From Hutsoniella sourekii ATCC 700629 (GTDB taxonomy: Bacteria; Bacillota; Bacilli; Lactobacillales; Aerococcaceae), in NCBI RefSeq assembly GCF_000518205.1, contig NZ_JADD01000010.1:29997-93996 (forward strand): 64,000 nt of DNA, given 5' to 3'. Positions 17,609-26,122 of this stretch are shown here, one piece after another; positions within the stretch are counted from its first letter, which is position 1; the number at the start of each line of letters is the position of its first letter. The position numbers were made by a program, and so were the translations under genes. Under the pieces are notes generated by a model. The model was given only the letters and a program-made list of their open reading frames with translations. It searched no databases and was not told the DNA's origin.

Positions 17609-19063
17609 ATGTTACGTTACTTACAACAAATAGGACGCTCACTAATGTTACCGGTATCCGTACTGGTTGTTGCTTCCTTGCTAATGGGAGCTGGCTATGC
17701 CTTGGACCCACAAGCAATGAGTGGTAGTTCCAATAGTGTGGCGGTCTTTTTAGTTCAGGCCGGTCTGGTCGTGATTGGCAATCTACCTATATTATTCGCA
17801 GTGGGTATTGGAATGGGCTTGGCCCGTGATAATAACGGGGCAGCTTCGTTGAGTTCTGTGGTTGCCTATCTGATTATTACTAAGCTTCTTCAGCCGGAAA
17901 TGATTGCTTCGTATACTGGAGCTGAATTGGACGCTATTCCGGCAGCTTTTGCTTCGATTGAGAATGTCTTTATTGGTATTATTGCAGGTATTGTCGGAGG
18001 AGAAGCTTATAATCGTTTCCAGAATACCGAATTACCGCAGTGGTTAGCCTTCTTTAGTGGGCGCCGATCTGTACCGATTGTATCCGCTTTGATTGCGGTC
18101 ATTTTGACTTTGATTTTATATTTTGTATGGCCGGTTTGTTATAATGCCTTAGTTGGTCTAGGGACCGCTATTTCAAGTTTAGGAGCTCTAGGAGCCGGTT
18201 TATATGGTTTCTTTAATAAACTTTTAATTCCATTTGGTCTACATCACGCCATTAATAATGTCTTCTGGTTTGATACGATAGGTATTAATGATATTGGTAA
18301 TTTCTGGGGCGGTACAGGTACACTCGGAGTTACCGGTATGTATCAAGCAGGCTTTTTCCCAATTATGATGTTTGGCTTGCCTGGTGCAGCCTTAGCCATG
18401 TATCGGAATGCGCGTCCGGAAAATCGGGGCACAGCTGGAGCCTTATTGCTAGCTGGGGCGATAGCCAGTTTTTCTACTGGTATCACTGAACCGATTGAAT
18501 TTTCATTTATGTTTCTGGCGCCGGGACTTTACTTAGTCCATGCGATTTTAACCGGTATTTCGATGTTTTTGGCCGCCTTGCTACATGCGACTGCTGGCTT
18601 TAGCTTCTCAGCTGGCTTGATCGACTTCCTATTGAGCTGGCGCATGCCAATGTCCCACAATCAGATCTATCTCATTGGTCTGGGCTTGGTGATGTTTGTG
18701 GTTTATTATTTAATTTTTGACTTTTGTATCAAGAAATTTGACCTAGATACACCGGGTCGAGGAAGCGTCCAGGCTTCAACAGAATCAGAAACGGTGCCAT
18801 CCGGTCAATTCAACAAGCATGATCAACGAGCTCAAGTGATCTATGAGGGCCTTGGAGGAGCTGATAATATTCTTGAGATTAATAACTGTGCAACGCGGTT
18901 AAGACTGAAGGTAAGAGATTCTCAAAAGGTCGATTCCGATAAGATTAAATCGGCACCTGTTCCAGGGGTATCGATTGTTGATAAAGAGAATGTCCAAGTC
19001 ATTATAGGAACAGAAGTGCAGTTTGTGGCTGACGCCTTAAAGAAGATCAATCAAAACAAATAA
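17609..19063 (+). CDS. PTS EIIBC component, glucose/N-acetylglucosamine family
   Basis: 484 residues: an EIIC membrane domain (about 1-375, roughly ten helices, with the conserved GITEPIEF at 291-298 and PFGLHHAINN near 208), a short polar linker, and an EIIB domain (about 405-484) with the phosphorylated C427 in NNCATRLR. No EIIA domain is attached, so a separate glucose-type EIIA must donate phosphate. The position behind nagA suggests GlcNAc or another N-acetylated sugar as substrate. Sequence alone does not separate glucose, GlcNAc and related sugars. Confidence 0.9.
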   Translation: MLRYLQQIGRSLMLPVSVLVVASLLMGAGYALDPQAMSGSSNSVAVFLVQAGLVVIGNLPILFAVGIGMGLARDNNGAASLSSVVAYLIITKLLQPEMIASYTGAELDAIPAAFASIENVFIGIIAGIVGGEAYNRFQNTELPQWLAFFSGRRSVPIVSALIAVILTLILYFVWPVCYNALVGLGTAISSLGALGAGLYGFFNKLLIPFGLHHAINNVFWFDTIGINDIGNFWGGTGTLGVTGMYQAGFFPIMMFGLPGAALAMYRNARPENRGTAGALLLAGAIASFSTGITEPIEFSFMFLAPGLYLVHAILTGISMFLAALLHATAGFSFSAGLIDFLLSWRMPMSHNQIYLIGLGLVMFVVYYLIFDFCIKKFDLDTPGRGSVQASTESETVPSGQFNKHDQRAQVIYEGLGGADNILEINNCATRLRLKVRDSQKVDSDKIKSAPVPGVSIVDKENVQVIIGTEVQFVADALKKINQNK

Positions 19064-19122
19064 AATCTTTCTCATTCGAAAAAATGGGTAAATTGGAAGC
19101 AGACCTTCAGGATAAGATTTAG

Positions 19123-19165
19123 ATAGCCGAAACAGCTTGATCTAACTTCAAGCTGTTTCGGCTAT
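19123..19165 (+). terminator. Strong hairpin after the PTS operon
   Basis: An 18-bp perfect stem (19123-19140 with 19148-19165) with a 7-nt loop and a short T-rich tail. It lies just upstream of the first LysR-type box of the acyl-CoA locus and insulates the two operons. Confidence 0.8.
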
Positions 19166-19177
19166 TTGATTAGTGAA

Positions 19178-19193
19178 ATAACTAATTAGTTAT
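19178..19193. promoter_or_regulatory. LysR-type box 1 (ATAAC-N6-GTTAT)
   Basis: The perfect dyad ATAACTAATTAGTTAT ends 46 bp before a GATAAT -10 element (19239-19244; possible -35 TTGTAC at 19215-19220) and 95 bp before the FabK-like start codon. The same ATAAC-N6-GTTAT element at the same spacing recurs at 20278 and 22182. Here the sequence that follows is only a degenerate cre. Confidence 0.7.
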
Positions 19194-19287
19194 CTGAAAT
19201 CTTCAGAAAAGATATTGTACAAACACTCACAAAGAGAGGATAATAGGGATAGAGTTAAAAAAGATAAAATAAAAAGGAGCGATACTT

Positions 19288-20223
19288 ATGACAACCGTTG
19301 CAGAATTATTAGGCATTGAATATCCAATTATTTGTGGTGCCATGGCACGTATTACAACTCACCAAATCGCTGGTGCGGTATCTGAAGCTGGTGGATTAGG
19401 AATCTTGGGATCAGGTGGTTGGACAGCAGAGCAATTGCGTGAAGAAATCCAAAAAACGCGCGAAATCACTGACAAGCCATTTGGAGTAAACTTGATGCTA
19501 CAAATGCCTAACATCGCTGAATTAGTCGATGTTCTAATTGAAGAAGGTGTAAAAGTTGTAACAACTGGTGCGGGTTCTCCAGAGAAATTCTTGCCTCAAT
19601 TAAAAGAAGCTGGCGTAAAAGTTATTCCTGTTGTTGCTTCTGTTAAGCATGCCACTAAGATGGAGTCACTAGGTGTCGACGCCGTGGTTGCAGAAGGACA
19701 AGAAGCAGGGGGCCATATTGGTCAAACGTCTACAATGGCTCTTCTTCCACAAGTAGTAGATGCTGTTAATATTCCTGTTCTAGGTGCTGGTGGTACAGGG
19801 GATGGCCGTTCAGTTGCTGCTATGTATGCCCTAGGCGCTCAAGGTATTCAAGCTGGGACTATTTTCCTAACAGCTGAAGAGTGTCCAGTTCCTGCTAACT
19901 ATAAGCAAATGGTGATTGACGCTAATGATACAGCGACTATTGTTACTGGACGTCGTTACAAGGATCCAGTTCGTTCAATTGCCAACGAATTACAAATCGA
20001 ATACTACCAAAAAGAATTAGATGGCGCTCCATTGGAAGAGATGGCAGCCTTTGCAACGGGTTCATTGGCTCGTGCGGTTTATGAAGGTGATACTGAGCGT
20101 GGTTCAGTAATGGCTGGTGAAATCGCTGGTATGATGAAGGATATTCGTCCTGCAAAACAAATTATTGAAGAATTATTTGCTGACGCAGAAAAAGTAGCAG
20201 GAAACTTAAAAATTACTTACTAG
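19288..20223 (+). CDS. FabK-like flavin enoyl-thioester reductase / nitronate-monooxygenase family
   Basis: 311 residues, an FMN TIM barrel: CGAMARITT near 16, GGLGILGSGG near 35, PFGVNLMLQ near 64, AEGQEAGGHIGQT with H143 (the FabK catalytic His position) and GAGGTGDGRS near 168. FabK proteins reduce enoyl-ACP with NAD(P)H; related 2-nitropropane dioxygenases oxidise nitronates. It carries its own LysR box and terminator and heads the acyl-CoA locus away from any fatty-acid-synthesis genes. That makes a role with enoyl-CoA or dienoyl-CoA, rather than housekeeping FAS-II, plausible. It could still be the cell's only enoyl reductase; a genome search for fabI or another fabK would decide. Confidence 0.85.
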   Translation: MTTVAELLGIEYPIICGAMARITTHQIAGAVSEAGGLGILGSGGWTAEQLREEIQKTREITDKPFGVNLMLQMPNIAELVDVLIEEGVKVVTTGAGSPEKFLPQLKEAGVKVIPVVASVKHATKMESLGVDAVVAEGQEAGGHIGQTSTMALLPQVVDAVNIPVLGAGGTGDGRSVAAMYALGAQGIQAGTIFLTAEECPVPANYKQMVIDANDTATIVTGRRYKDPVRSIANELQIEYYQKELDGAPLEEMAAFATGSLARAVYEGDTERGSVMAGEIAGMMKDIRPAKQIIEELFADAEKVAGNLKITY

Positions 20224-20230
20224 TAAATTC

Positions 20231-20257
20231 AAGCGATCCTTTCAGGATCGCTTTTTT
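20231..20257 (+). terminator. Terminator
   Basis: A 10-bp perfect stem (20231-20240 with 20244-20253) with a 3-nt loop and six Ts, 7 bp after the FabK-like stop codon. Confidence 0.9.
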
Positions 20258-20277
20258 CGATTTAAGGAATAGTGTAC

Positions 20278-20293
20278 ATAACTTATCGGTTAT
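20278..20293. promoter_or_regulatory. LysR-type box 2 (ATAAC-N6-GTTAT)
   Basis: ATAACTTATCGGTTAT: identical 5-bp half sites with a 6-bp spacer, 95 bp before the crotonase start and 46 bp from the -10 start, the same geometry as box 1. A cre-like site begins at the very next base. Confidence 0.7.
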
Positions 20294-20307
20294 CGTAAAC
20301 GCTTCAA
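20294..20307. promoter_or_regulatory. cre-like site
   Basis: CGTAAACGCTTCAA carries the central ACG core of a CcpA catabolite-responsive element but departs from the consensus at two conserved positions, so it is the weakest of the four. Its abutting position with LysR box 2 repeats the arrangement at 22182-22211. Confidence 0.45.
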
Positions 20308-20315
20308 AAAGGAAT

Positions 20316-20344
20316 TTGTGAAACCTTCAACTTAGAGAGATAAT
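20316..20344 (+). promoter_or_regulatory. Promoter of the enoyl-CoA hydratase gene
   Basis: TTGTGA (20316-20321), 17 bp, GATAAT (20339-20344), downstream of LysR box 2 and the cre-like site. The FabK-like gene has a matching GATAAT at the same distance from its box. Confidence 0.55.
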
Positions 20345-20387
20345 GTAATTGTGATAAACAACACAAATATTTTTAAGGAGTGATTAG

Positions 20388-21176
20388 ATGTCAGCTGTAG
20401 AAGTAAAAATTGAAAATCGAGTAGGTACGGTTACTTATAATAATCCGCCATTAAACATACTAACCATGGCCAACCTTCAAGAAATTGAAGACGCTGTGGC
20501 TGAATTAGATAAGAATGATGAAGTGGCAGTGATTGTCTTCACGATGGCTATGCAAAAAGACGGAAAAATCTTCTGTGCCGGCATGGACTTGGATGAAATG
20601 TTGGCCACTCAAGAAGATCCTAACGGAATCGAAGAATATTGCCGTGTATCTAAACAAAACTACACCATTCTTCACCGCGTAAAAAAACCAGTGATCTACG
20701 TATTTGATGGTGTTGTACGTGGCGGGGGCTGTGAAATGTCATTGTTAGCCGATATTCGTTTATCTGGTACGCACTTAAACTTAGCCTTACCTGAAATTGG
20801 TATTGGAATTATTCCTGGTGGTGGTGGTACTCAAACCTTACAACGTCTGATTGGAACAGCTAATGCTAAGGCTTTGATCTATTCTGGTGATGTGATTCGT
20901 TCTGAACGTGCTTATGAATTAGGTTTAGTTCAAGAAGTTTATGAATCAGACGAATTGTTAGAGAAAGCTCAAGAATACGCAGAAAAAATTGCTAAACACT
21001 CCGCTCTAGGACTTCAAGCTGCTAAACGTGCGATCAACGACGGTCAGTACAAACCTCTAGAGGAAGGTCTAGCAATGGAAACAGAAGTATTCGTTGAAAA
21101 CTTCAAGACAGAAGATGCGGCTGAAGGAATTACAGCCTTCAAAGAAAAACGTAAGCCAGTTTACAAAAACCGCTAA
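20388..21176 (+). CDS. Enoyl-CoA hydratase/isomerase (crotonase family)
   Basis: 262 residues, the standard crotonase length. The oxyanion-hole segments FCAGMDLDE (near 64) and VRGGGCEM (near 110) are present, and both catalytic Glu positions are filled (the Glu of GGCEM and that of LPEIGIGIIPGGGGTQ). By family chemistry it hydrates trans-2-enoyl-CoA, probably crotonyl-CoA-sized, to 3-hydroxyacyl-CoA. It is monocistronic, convergent with the LysR gene at 21173 with a 4-bp overlap of the ends, and is driven by the box-2/cre promoter. It is the more canonical of the two crotonases in the locus. Confidence 0.9.
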   Translation: MSAVEVKIENRVGTVTYNNPPLNILTMANLQEIEDAVAELDKNDEVAVIVFTMAMQKDGKIFCAGMDLDEMLATQEDPNGIEEYCRVSKQNYTILHRVKKPVIYVFDGVVRGGGCEMSLLADIRLSGTHLNLALPEIGIGIIPGGGGTQTLQRLIGTANAKALIYSGDVIRSERAYELGLVQEVYESDELLEKAQEYAEKIAKHSALGLQAAKRAINDGQYKPLEEGLAMETEVFVENFKTEDAAEGITAFKEKRKPVYKNR

Positions 21177-22117
21177 TCAACATTAAAACGGAATTCTTTG
21201 CTCTTAGATGCTAATAGCTGGGCAGACGACTCGATAAATTCAATCAAGGTTGGAGAGAAAGTGTGGTCTTCTCGGTAAGAAAAGGCATAGTCACAAGCAA
21301 AAATATCTGTATCAAACTCAAAAACGTTACAATTATTAAATGAGGGCCAGTGCATACCTGTCACTGGCACAAAGGTCGCCCCCATACCCTTGCGGACAAA
21401 TCCTACAGCCGTGTAGACGGTATTTACTTCCATGATAATATTAGGTGACAGATGTTTACGTTGGTAGAAATAATCCACTAAGCGTCTCAGTCCGAATTTT
21501 TCAGATAAGGTTACCAATGGTATCTTACTTAGGATTTGGTCGTCGTAAGGGAAGGGGGTTGTTTTTGTTCCTAGCGTTGGATCATAGTAGGGGTTTCCCT
21601 TAGGGACGATTAGATGCATCCGGTCTGTATAGGCATGGTAATTGTTGAAGATATTAGTTTCTATGGGGAGCATGCCATAAATTAAATCAATCATCCGCTT
21701 TTCTAGCATTTGGTTGAGATTGTAAGCATCATCTTCAATGAATTCAAAGGATATTTCAGGATATTTCTCGATAAAGGGTGGAATGATGACGGGTAGAATA
21801 CTGGCCGCTAAGGTTGGATTGATCCCCAATTTAATCTTTCCACGTTTATGCTTGGAGATCATATCAAATTCACTGAGCATGCTTTCTTGAATATCATCAA
21901 TCCGGCGAAGATAATCCAGGTAACGTTCACCAGCGTAAGTGACCTGCATGGCTCGGGGTAGACGGTCAAAGAATAAGAGACCATGCTCTTCTTCCAGCCG
22001 GCTTAAAAGCTTACTCAGATAAGGCTGGGAAACATATAACTTATTAGCTGCTGCGGTAATGTTGCCTTCTTCAATAATCGTTTCAATCAGAACTAAAGGG
22101 GTTATCTCAGACATCAT
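21173..22117 (-). CDS. LysR-family regulator of the acyl-CoA locus
   Basis: 314 residues: HTH near the N-terminus (EEGNITAAANKLYVSQPYLSKLLSRLE) and a LysR effector domain. A GGAGGAGG lies just before the ATG. It is divergent from the FabG-like/GntP/CoA-transferase operon, with LysR box 3 between them (22182-22197). The same box recurs before the crotonase and FabK-like genes. I infer that this protein binds ATAAC-N6-GTTAT and coordinates the three promoters, sensing a short acyl or hydroxyacyl compound or its CoA ester. The effector cannot be read from sequence. Confidence 0.9.
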   Translation of the reverse strand: MMSEITPLVLIETIIEEGNITAAANKLYVSQPYLSKLLSRLEEEHGLLFFDRLPRAMQVTYAGERYLDYLRRIDDIQESMLSEFDMISKHKRGKIKLGINPTLAASILPVIIPPFIEKYPEISFEFIEDDAYNLNQMLEKRMIDLIYGMLPIETNIFNNYHAYTDRMHLIVPKGNPYYDPTLGTKTTPFPYDDQILSKIPLVTLSEKFGLRRLVDYFYQRKHLSPNIIMEVNTVYTAVGFVRKGMGATFVPVTGMHWPSFNNCNVFEFDTDIFACDYAFSYREDHTFSPTLIEFIESSAQLLASKSKEFRFNVD

Positions 22118-22181
22118 TTTTCCTCCTCCGGGGTAGTTTCCTTTGTACTATCGATTATAGCAAATAATGTTTTAATATTCG

Positions 22182-22197
22182 ATAACCATTTAGTTAT
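22182..22197. promoter_or_regulatory. LysR-type box 3 (ATAAC-N6-GTTAT)
   Basis: ATAACCATTTAGTTAT in the divergent region between the LysR gene and the FabG-like gene. The symmetry extends outward (TCGATAAC against GTTATTGA). It is 92 bp before the FabG-like start codon and directly followed by a cre site, so one site could serve both autoregulation and activation. Confidence 0.75.
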
Positions 22198-22211
22198 TGA
22201 TAGCGTTTACA
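22198..22211. promoter_or_regulatory. cre site (CcpA)
   Basis: TGATAGCGTTTACA fits the catabolite-responsive-element consensus at all conserved positions. It abuts LysR box 3 without a gap. Repression by CcpA when a preferred sugar is present is the expected effect. Confidence 0.7.
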
Positions 22212-22288
22212 AAAGTTATTTATCATTTCTTATTAGTTAAGATACAATTAATAAAGAGTTAAAAAAGATTTCTAAAGGAGGAATTTTA

Positions 22289-23026
22289 ATGTTTAAAGAT
22301 CAAGTAGTGTTAGTTACGGGTGCTGGTCAAGGGATTGGTGCTGAAATCGCCCGTGAATTCTCTGAGGATGGTGCACAAGTTGTTATCGTAGACTTCAATG
22401 AAGAAACGGCTAACAAAACGGCAGAAGAAATCACAAATGCTGGTGGTAAAGCCGTAGCTTACCAAGCGGATGTTTCTGATTTTGATCGTGCTGAAGAAAT
22501 TGTTGCTGATGTTGTTGAAAATTACGGCAAGATCGATGTTCTAATCAATAATGCGGGTATCACTCGTGATGCTTCACTTAAGAAAATGACTAAAGAACAA
22601 TGGGATCAAGTTATTGCAACAAACTTAACAGGTGTCTTCAACTATACTAAGGCTGCCTTTGTACGTATGACAGAAGCTGGATACGGACGTATCGTTAATG
22701 CTTCATCATTAGCTGGGGTTGAAGGTAACTTTGGTCAAACAAACTACTCAGCTTCTAAGGCTGGTATCTTAGGTTTAACTAAGACGGTTGCTCGTGAAGG
22801 TGCAGCTAAGGGTGTAACAGTTAACGCGGTTGCTCCTGGATTCATCGAAACACCAATGACTGACGCAATTCCAGAAGAAATCAAGCAAAATATGATCAAT
22901 GGTATTCCAGTTAAACGTATTGGTTATCCTAAGGATATCGCTTATGCGATGAAGTTCTTAGCTTCTAAAGATGCTGGTTACATTACAGGTCAATTAATTC
23001 AAGTTAACGGTGGTATGAACATGTAG
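22289..23026 (+). CDS. FabG/PhaB-like 3-oxoacyl reductase (SDR)
   Basis: 245 residues, a full SDR: cofactor loop VTGAGQGIG near 9, D after beta-3 in YQADVSDFD, NNAGITRDASLKKM near 86, catalytic Ser in NASSLAG and YSASK near 151, C-terminal GQLIQVNGGMNM. The family interconverts 3-oxoacyl and (R)-3-hydroxyacyl thioesters with NAD(P)H, as FabG (ACP) or PhaB (CoA). It is the first gene of the operon followed by a GntP-type permease and a CoA-transferase, so oxidation of (R)-3-hydroxybutyryl-CoA to acetoacetyl-CoA is the most coherent role; FabG for lipid synthesis would normally sit with fab genes. Strong AAAGGAGG before the ATG. Confidence 0.87.
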   Translation: MFKDQVVLVTGAGQGIGAEIAREFSEDGAQVVIVDFNEETANKTAEEITNAGGKAVAYQADVSDFDRAEEIVADVVENYGKIDVLINNAGITRDASLKKMTKEQWDQVIATNLTGVFNYTKAAFVRMTEAGYGRIVNASSLAGVEGNFGQTNYSASKAGILGLTKTVAREGAAKGVTVNAVAPGFIETPMTDAIPEEIKQNMINGIPVKRIGYPKDIAYAMKFLASKDAGYITGQLIQVNGGMNM

Positions 23027-23040
23027 TTCTCTACCTACTC

Positions 23041-23072
23041 ACTAATCAAGGAGGATCCCCTCCTTGATTAGT
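23041..23072 (+). terminator. Intercistronic hairpin
   Basis: A perfect 14-bp stem (23041-23054 with 23059-23072) with a 4-nt loop but no T tract, between the SDR and permease genes. It probably stabilises or partly attenuates the mRNA, making reductase expression higher than permease expression. Confidence 0.6.
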
Positions 23073-23098
23073 CATTATTAATAGCAAGGGGAAAACAT

Positions 23099-24436
23099 AT
23101 GGAAATATTAGGAGTTTTAGGAATATTTCTTGCGATTATCGCAATCATTTATTTATCGGTTAAGGGTCTAAATATCATTATTGCTGCGCCACTAGCAACA
23201 TTAATTGTTATTTTGACTAACCAAATGGACATTTTTGGATCATTAATCGGAGAAGCGCCTTCTTATATGACAGGTCTCTCAGGATTCTTGATCAACAACT
23301 TTGCCATTTTCTTACTAGGGGCTGTCTTAGCTCAGTATATGGAGAAATCCAATGCAACGGTTTCAATTGCTAACTGGATCCTATCCAAAGTAGGTTTGGA
23401 TAATCCTTACATCGTACTCGTGGCTTTCGCATTAATTGCAGGAATCTTAACTTACGGTGGTATTAGCTTGTTTGTTGTTATGTTTGCACTGGTTCCATTA
23501 GCTCGTCCGATCTTCAAGAAGCTTAACGTAAACTGGGCCTTATTACCAATTCCGCTATTTCTAGGGATGGCAACAGTTACCATGTCCATGCTACCTGGTA
23601 CACCGTCAGTTCAAAATGCGGTACCAACAACTTATCTAGGAACAACTTTAACGGCCGCACCAATTTTGAGTTTGGTCGGGATCGTCACCGTATTGGCTTA
23701 TGGTTTAATCTACTTGAAAGTACAATTAAACCGTAGTATCGGTAAAGGCGAAACCTTCTATAGTTACTTAGGAGAAGGAGCTCAAGTTAATACTGATGAA
23801 GAAGAAGTGGAACCAGATCCATCAAGCATTCCTTCAGTGGGCGTAGCCTTAGCACCACTAGTGATCTTGGTAGCGGTTATCCTAATCTTCTCGAAGGTAC
23901 CGAATATCATTCTAATTGCCTTAACTATCGGTATTCTACTATCAGCAGTCTTATATCGTTCTTACTTACCAGAGCAAAAAGGATTGCTTAATGCTGGAGC
24001 AGCTGGATCTGTTACTTCAGCCTTTGCTACTTCATCTTCTGTAGCCTTTGGTTCGGTATTAACGAACGCACCTGGATTTGCGGTTGTTCAATCTGCCATT
24101 ATGTCGATTCCAGGTAATCCACTGATTGGTTTATCAGTCGCAACTGCTTTACTTGGTGGTATTACAGGTTCGAGTTCAGGAGCCCTAGGTATTGTGATGC
24201 AAAACTTTGCGCCAACTTATCTAGAGATGGGTATTCCTGCTGAGCTAATTCACCGAATTGCCGTAGTGGCTTCGGCTGTAATTACTGTGGTGCCTCACTC
24301 AGGTGTTACAATTACTTTCAATAACTTGACAGGATTAAGCTTGAAGAATGCCTTCATCCATCAGTTCCTAATTGTTAATGGTGGTCACTTATTGGCCTTG
24401 ATTGCGATGCTTATCGCTTCAACTGTATTATATTAA
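23099..24436 (+). CDS. GntP-family permease (hydroxyacid uptake)
   Basis: 445 residues, about twelve membrane helices, with typical GntP stretches (ITYGGISLFVVMFALVP-like near 117, MLPGTPSVQNAVPTTYLGT near 162, LGGITGSSSGALGI near 355). Family members carry gluconate, and some carry D-3-hydroxybutyrate or other short hydroxy acids. It lies between a 3-hydroxyacyl reductase and a CoA-transferase, with no gluconate kinase near. The likely cargo is therefore 3-hydroxybutyrate or a related short acid, which the next enzyme would activate. The cargo is inference. Confidence 0.85.
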   Translation: MEILGVLGIFLAIIAIIYLSVKGLNIIIAAPLATLIVILTNQMDIFGSLIGEAPSYMTGLSGFLINNFAIFLLGAVLAQYMEKSNATVSIANWILSKVGLDNPYIVLVAFALIAGILTYGGISLFVVMFALVPLARPIFKKLNVNWALLPIPLFLGMATVTMSMLPGTPSVQNAVPTTYLGTTLTAAPILSLVGIVTVLAYGLIYLKVQLNRSIGKGETFYSYLGEGAQVNTDEEEVEPDPSSIPSVGVALAPLVILVAVILIFSKVPNIILIALTIGILLSAVLYRSYLPEQKGLLNAGAAGSVTSAFATSSSVAFGSVLTNAPGFAVVQSAIMSIPGNPLIGLSVATALLGGITGSSSGALGIVMQNFAPTYLEMGIPAELIHRIAVVASAVITVVPHSGVTITFNNLTGLSLKNAFIHQFLIVNGGHLLALIAMLIASTVLY

Positions 24437-24470
24437 TTGATACTCAAATTTTAGAAAGGATGATTCATAG

Positions 24471-26054
24471 ATGGTAAAATTTATCTCTAGACGTGAAGCT
24501 GCTGATTTAATTCCAGATAATGGTGTTTTAGCGACACTAACATTCGGATTAGGAGGACTTCCTGAAGACCTACTAGTTGGTGTTAAAGAACGCTATGAAG
24601 AAGAACAACATCCAAAGGATATTACCTTCATGTGGTCTTGTGGGATTGGTAACAACACGCCAGGCCGTGGGGCTGACCACTTAAAGGCTGAAGGTCTAAT
24701 TAAGCGTATCGTTGCTGGTCACGTAGGTTCTTCACCTGAAACAGTTGCTCGTGTTGTTAACAACGAAATCGAAGCTTACCTATGGCCACAAGGGGTATTT
24801 ACTCAATACTACCGTGCCATTGCTTCTCAAAAACCTTACTTATCTCGTGTAGGTCTTCAAACATATGTTGACCCTCGTTTAGAAGGTTCAAAAGCAACAG
24901 CTAAGACGACAGAAGAATTAATTGAAGTAGTTGAAGTAGCTGGTAAAGAATACTTACATTATAAACCAATCAAGATTGACGTAGCCTTCATCCGTGGTTC
25001 TTACTGTGATGAGCATGGTAACTTAATCGTTTCTGAAGAAACTTGTAAGTTAGAGCAACTTGAATTAGCAACTGCTGCTCGCAATAATGGTGGTATCGTT
25101 GTCGCTCAAGTGAAGGGTGTCGTTGAATCTGAGTCAGTAAATCCTAAAGATGTACTTGTACCAGGTGGAATCATTGATTATGCAGTCATTGCTGATCCTC
25201 AATACCACTATCAAACAATGGGTACTTTCTATGATAAGAAATTCTCTGGCGAAAGAACAGTTCGCCTAACTGATAACGAAGGTGGAGTAACACCATTATC
25301 TACACGTAAGTTGATGGGACGTCGTGCTGCAATGGAATTGAAGCCAGATTCAATCATCAACTTAGGTATTGGTACGCCTGACCAAGTGGCTGTAGTTGCT
25401 CAAGAAGAAGGCGTAGATGATCAATACGTTGCAACTCTGGAGATGGGTCTATGGGGAGGAACTCCTTCTGGTGGCCTAGACTTTGGTGCTGCTTTAAATG
25501 CTCAAGCTTCTATTCCTATGGCTAACCAATTCGACTTCTACGATGGATCAGGACTAGACTTAACTGTACTTGGTATTGGTGAAATTGACCAATATGGTAA
25601 CAACAACGTTACTAAGTTCGGACCTAAGGTTCCTGGACCAGGTGGATTTATCAACATTTCACAAAACACTGAAAATATTGTCTTCGTTGGTACTTTCACT
25701 ATCGGCGGAAAAGCTCACATCGAAGATGGTAAATTAGTGATTGACAACCAAGGTAAAGGACCTAAATTCAAGAAACAAGTAGAACAAGTATCATTCTCTG
25801 GTAAATATGCAGCTGAGAACGGTCAACGTGTTCTATATGTAACTGAACGTGCAGTCTTTGACTTACACGAAGGTAAAGTTCGCTTAATCGAATATGCACC
25901 AGGTGTAGATGTTCAAAAAGACATCTTAGACTTGATGGAATTCGAACCTGAAATTGCTGAAGATTTGAAAGAAATGAATCCGGATATCTTCCAAGAAACA
26001 TGGGGCGAAGGTAAATTAGCTGAAATTATTGCTAAAAACGGCGAAGCTGAGTAA
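24471..26054 (+). CDS. Acyl-CoA:acetate/propionate CoA-transferase (YdiF/Pct type)
   Basis: 527 residues, both CoA-transferase halves fused in one chain as in Pct and YdiF. The oxyanion segment near the N-terminus reads TFGLGGLPEDLL, and the second half has NLGIGTPDQVA near 297 followed by the catalytic Glu at 324 (TLEMGLWGG), which forms the glutamyl-CoA thioester. It moves CoA from acetyl-CoA or another donor to a short-chain acid. It is 34 bp after the GntP gene and shares its transcript, so it presumably activates the imported acid. AGAAAGGATG precedes the start. A hairpin follows the stop. Confidence 0.92.
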   Translation: MVKFISRREAADLIPDNGVLATLTFGLGGLPEDLLVGVKERYEEEQHPKDITFMWSCGIGNNTPGRGADHLKAEGLIKRIVAGHVGSSPETVARVVNNEIEAYLWPQGVFTQYYRAIASQKPYLSRVGLQTYVDPRLEGSKATAKTTEELIEVVEVAGKEYLHYKPIKIDVAFIRGSYCDEHGNLIVSEETCKLEQLELATAARNNGGIVVAQVKGVVESESVNPKDVLVPGGIIDYAVIADPQYHYQTMGTFYDKKFSGERTVRLTDNEGGVTPLSTRKLMGRRAAMELKPDSIINLGIGTPDQVAVVAQEEGVDDQYVATLEMGLWGGTPSGGLDFGAALNAQASIPMANQFDFYDGSGLDLTVLGIGEIDQYGNNNVTKFGPKVPGPGGFINISQNTENIVFVGTFTIGGKAHIEDGKLVIDNQGKGPKFKKQVEQVSFSGKYAAENGQRVLYVTERAVFDLHEGKVRLIEYAPGVDVQKDILDLMEFEPEIAEDLKEMNPDIFQETWGEGKLAEIIAKNGEAE

Positions 26055-26062
26055 TCATTGCT

Positions 26063-26093
26063 ATGGCCTAGCTAATTAAATTAGCTAGGCCAT
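26063..26093 (+). terminator. Hairpin after the CoA-transferase gene
   Basis: A 13-bp perfect stem (26063-26075 with 26081-26093) and a weak T-rich tail, between the CoA-transferase and the first thiolase. No promoter is evident afterwards, so it may be leaky. Confidence 0.65.
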
Positions 26094-26122
26094 TTGAATT
26101 TAATAAAGGAGAGATTCAATAC

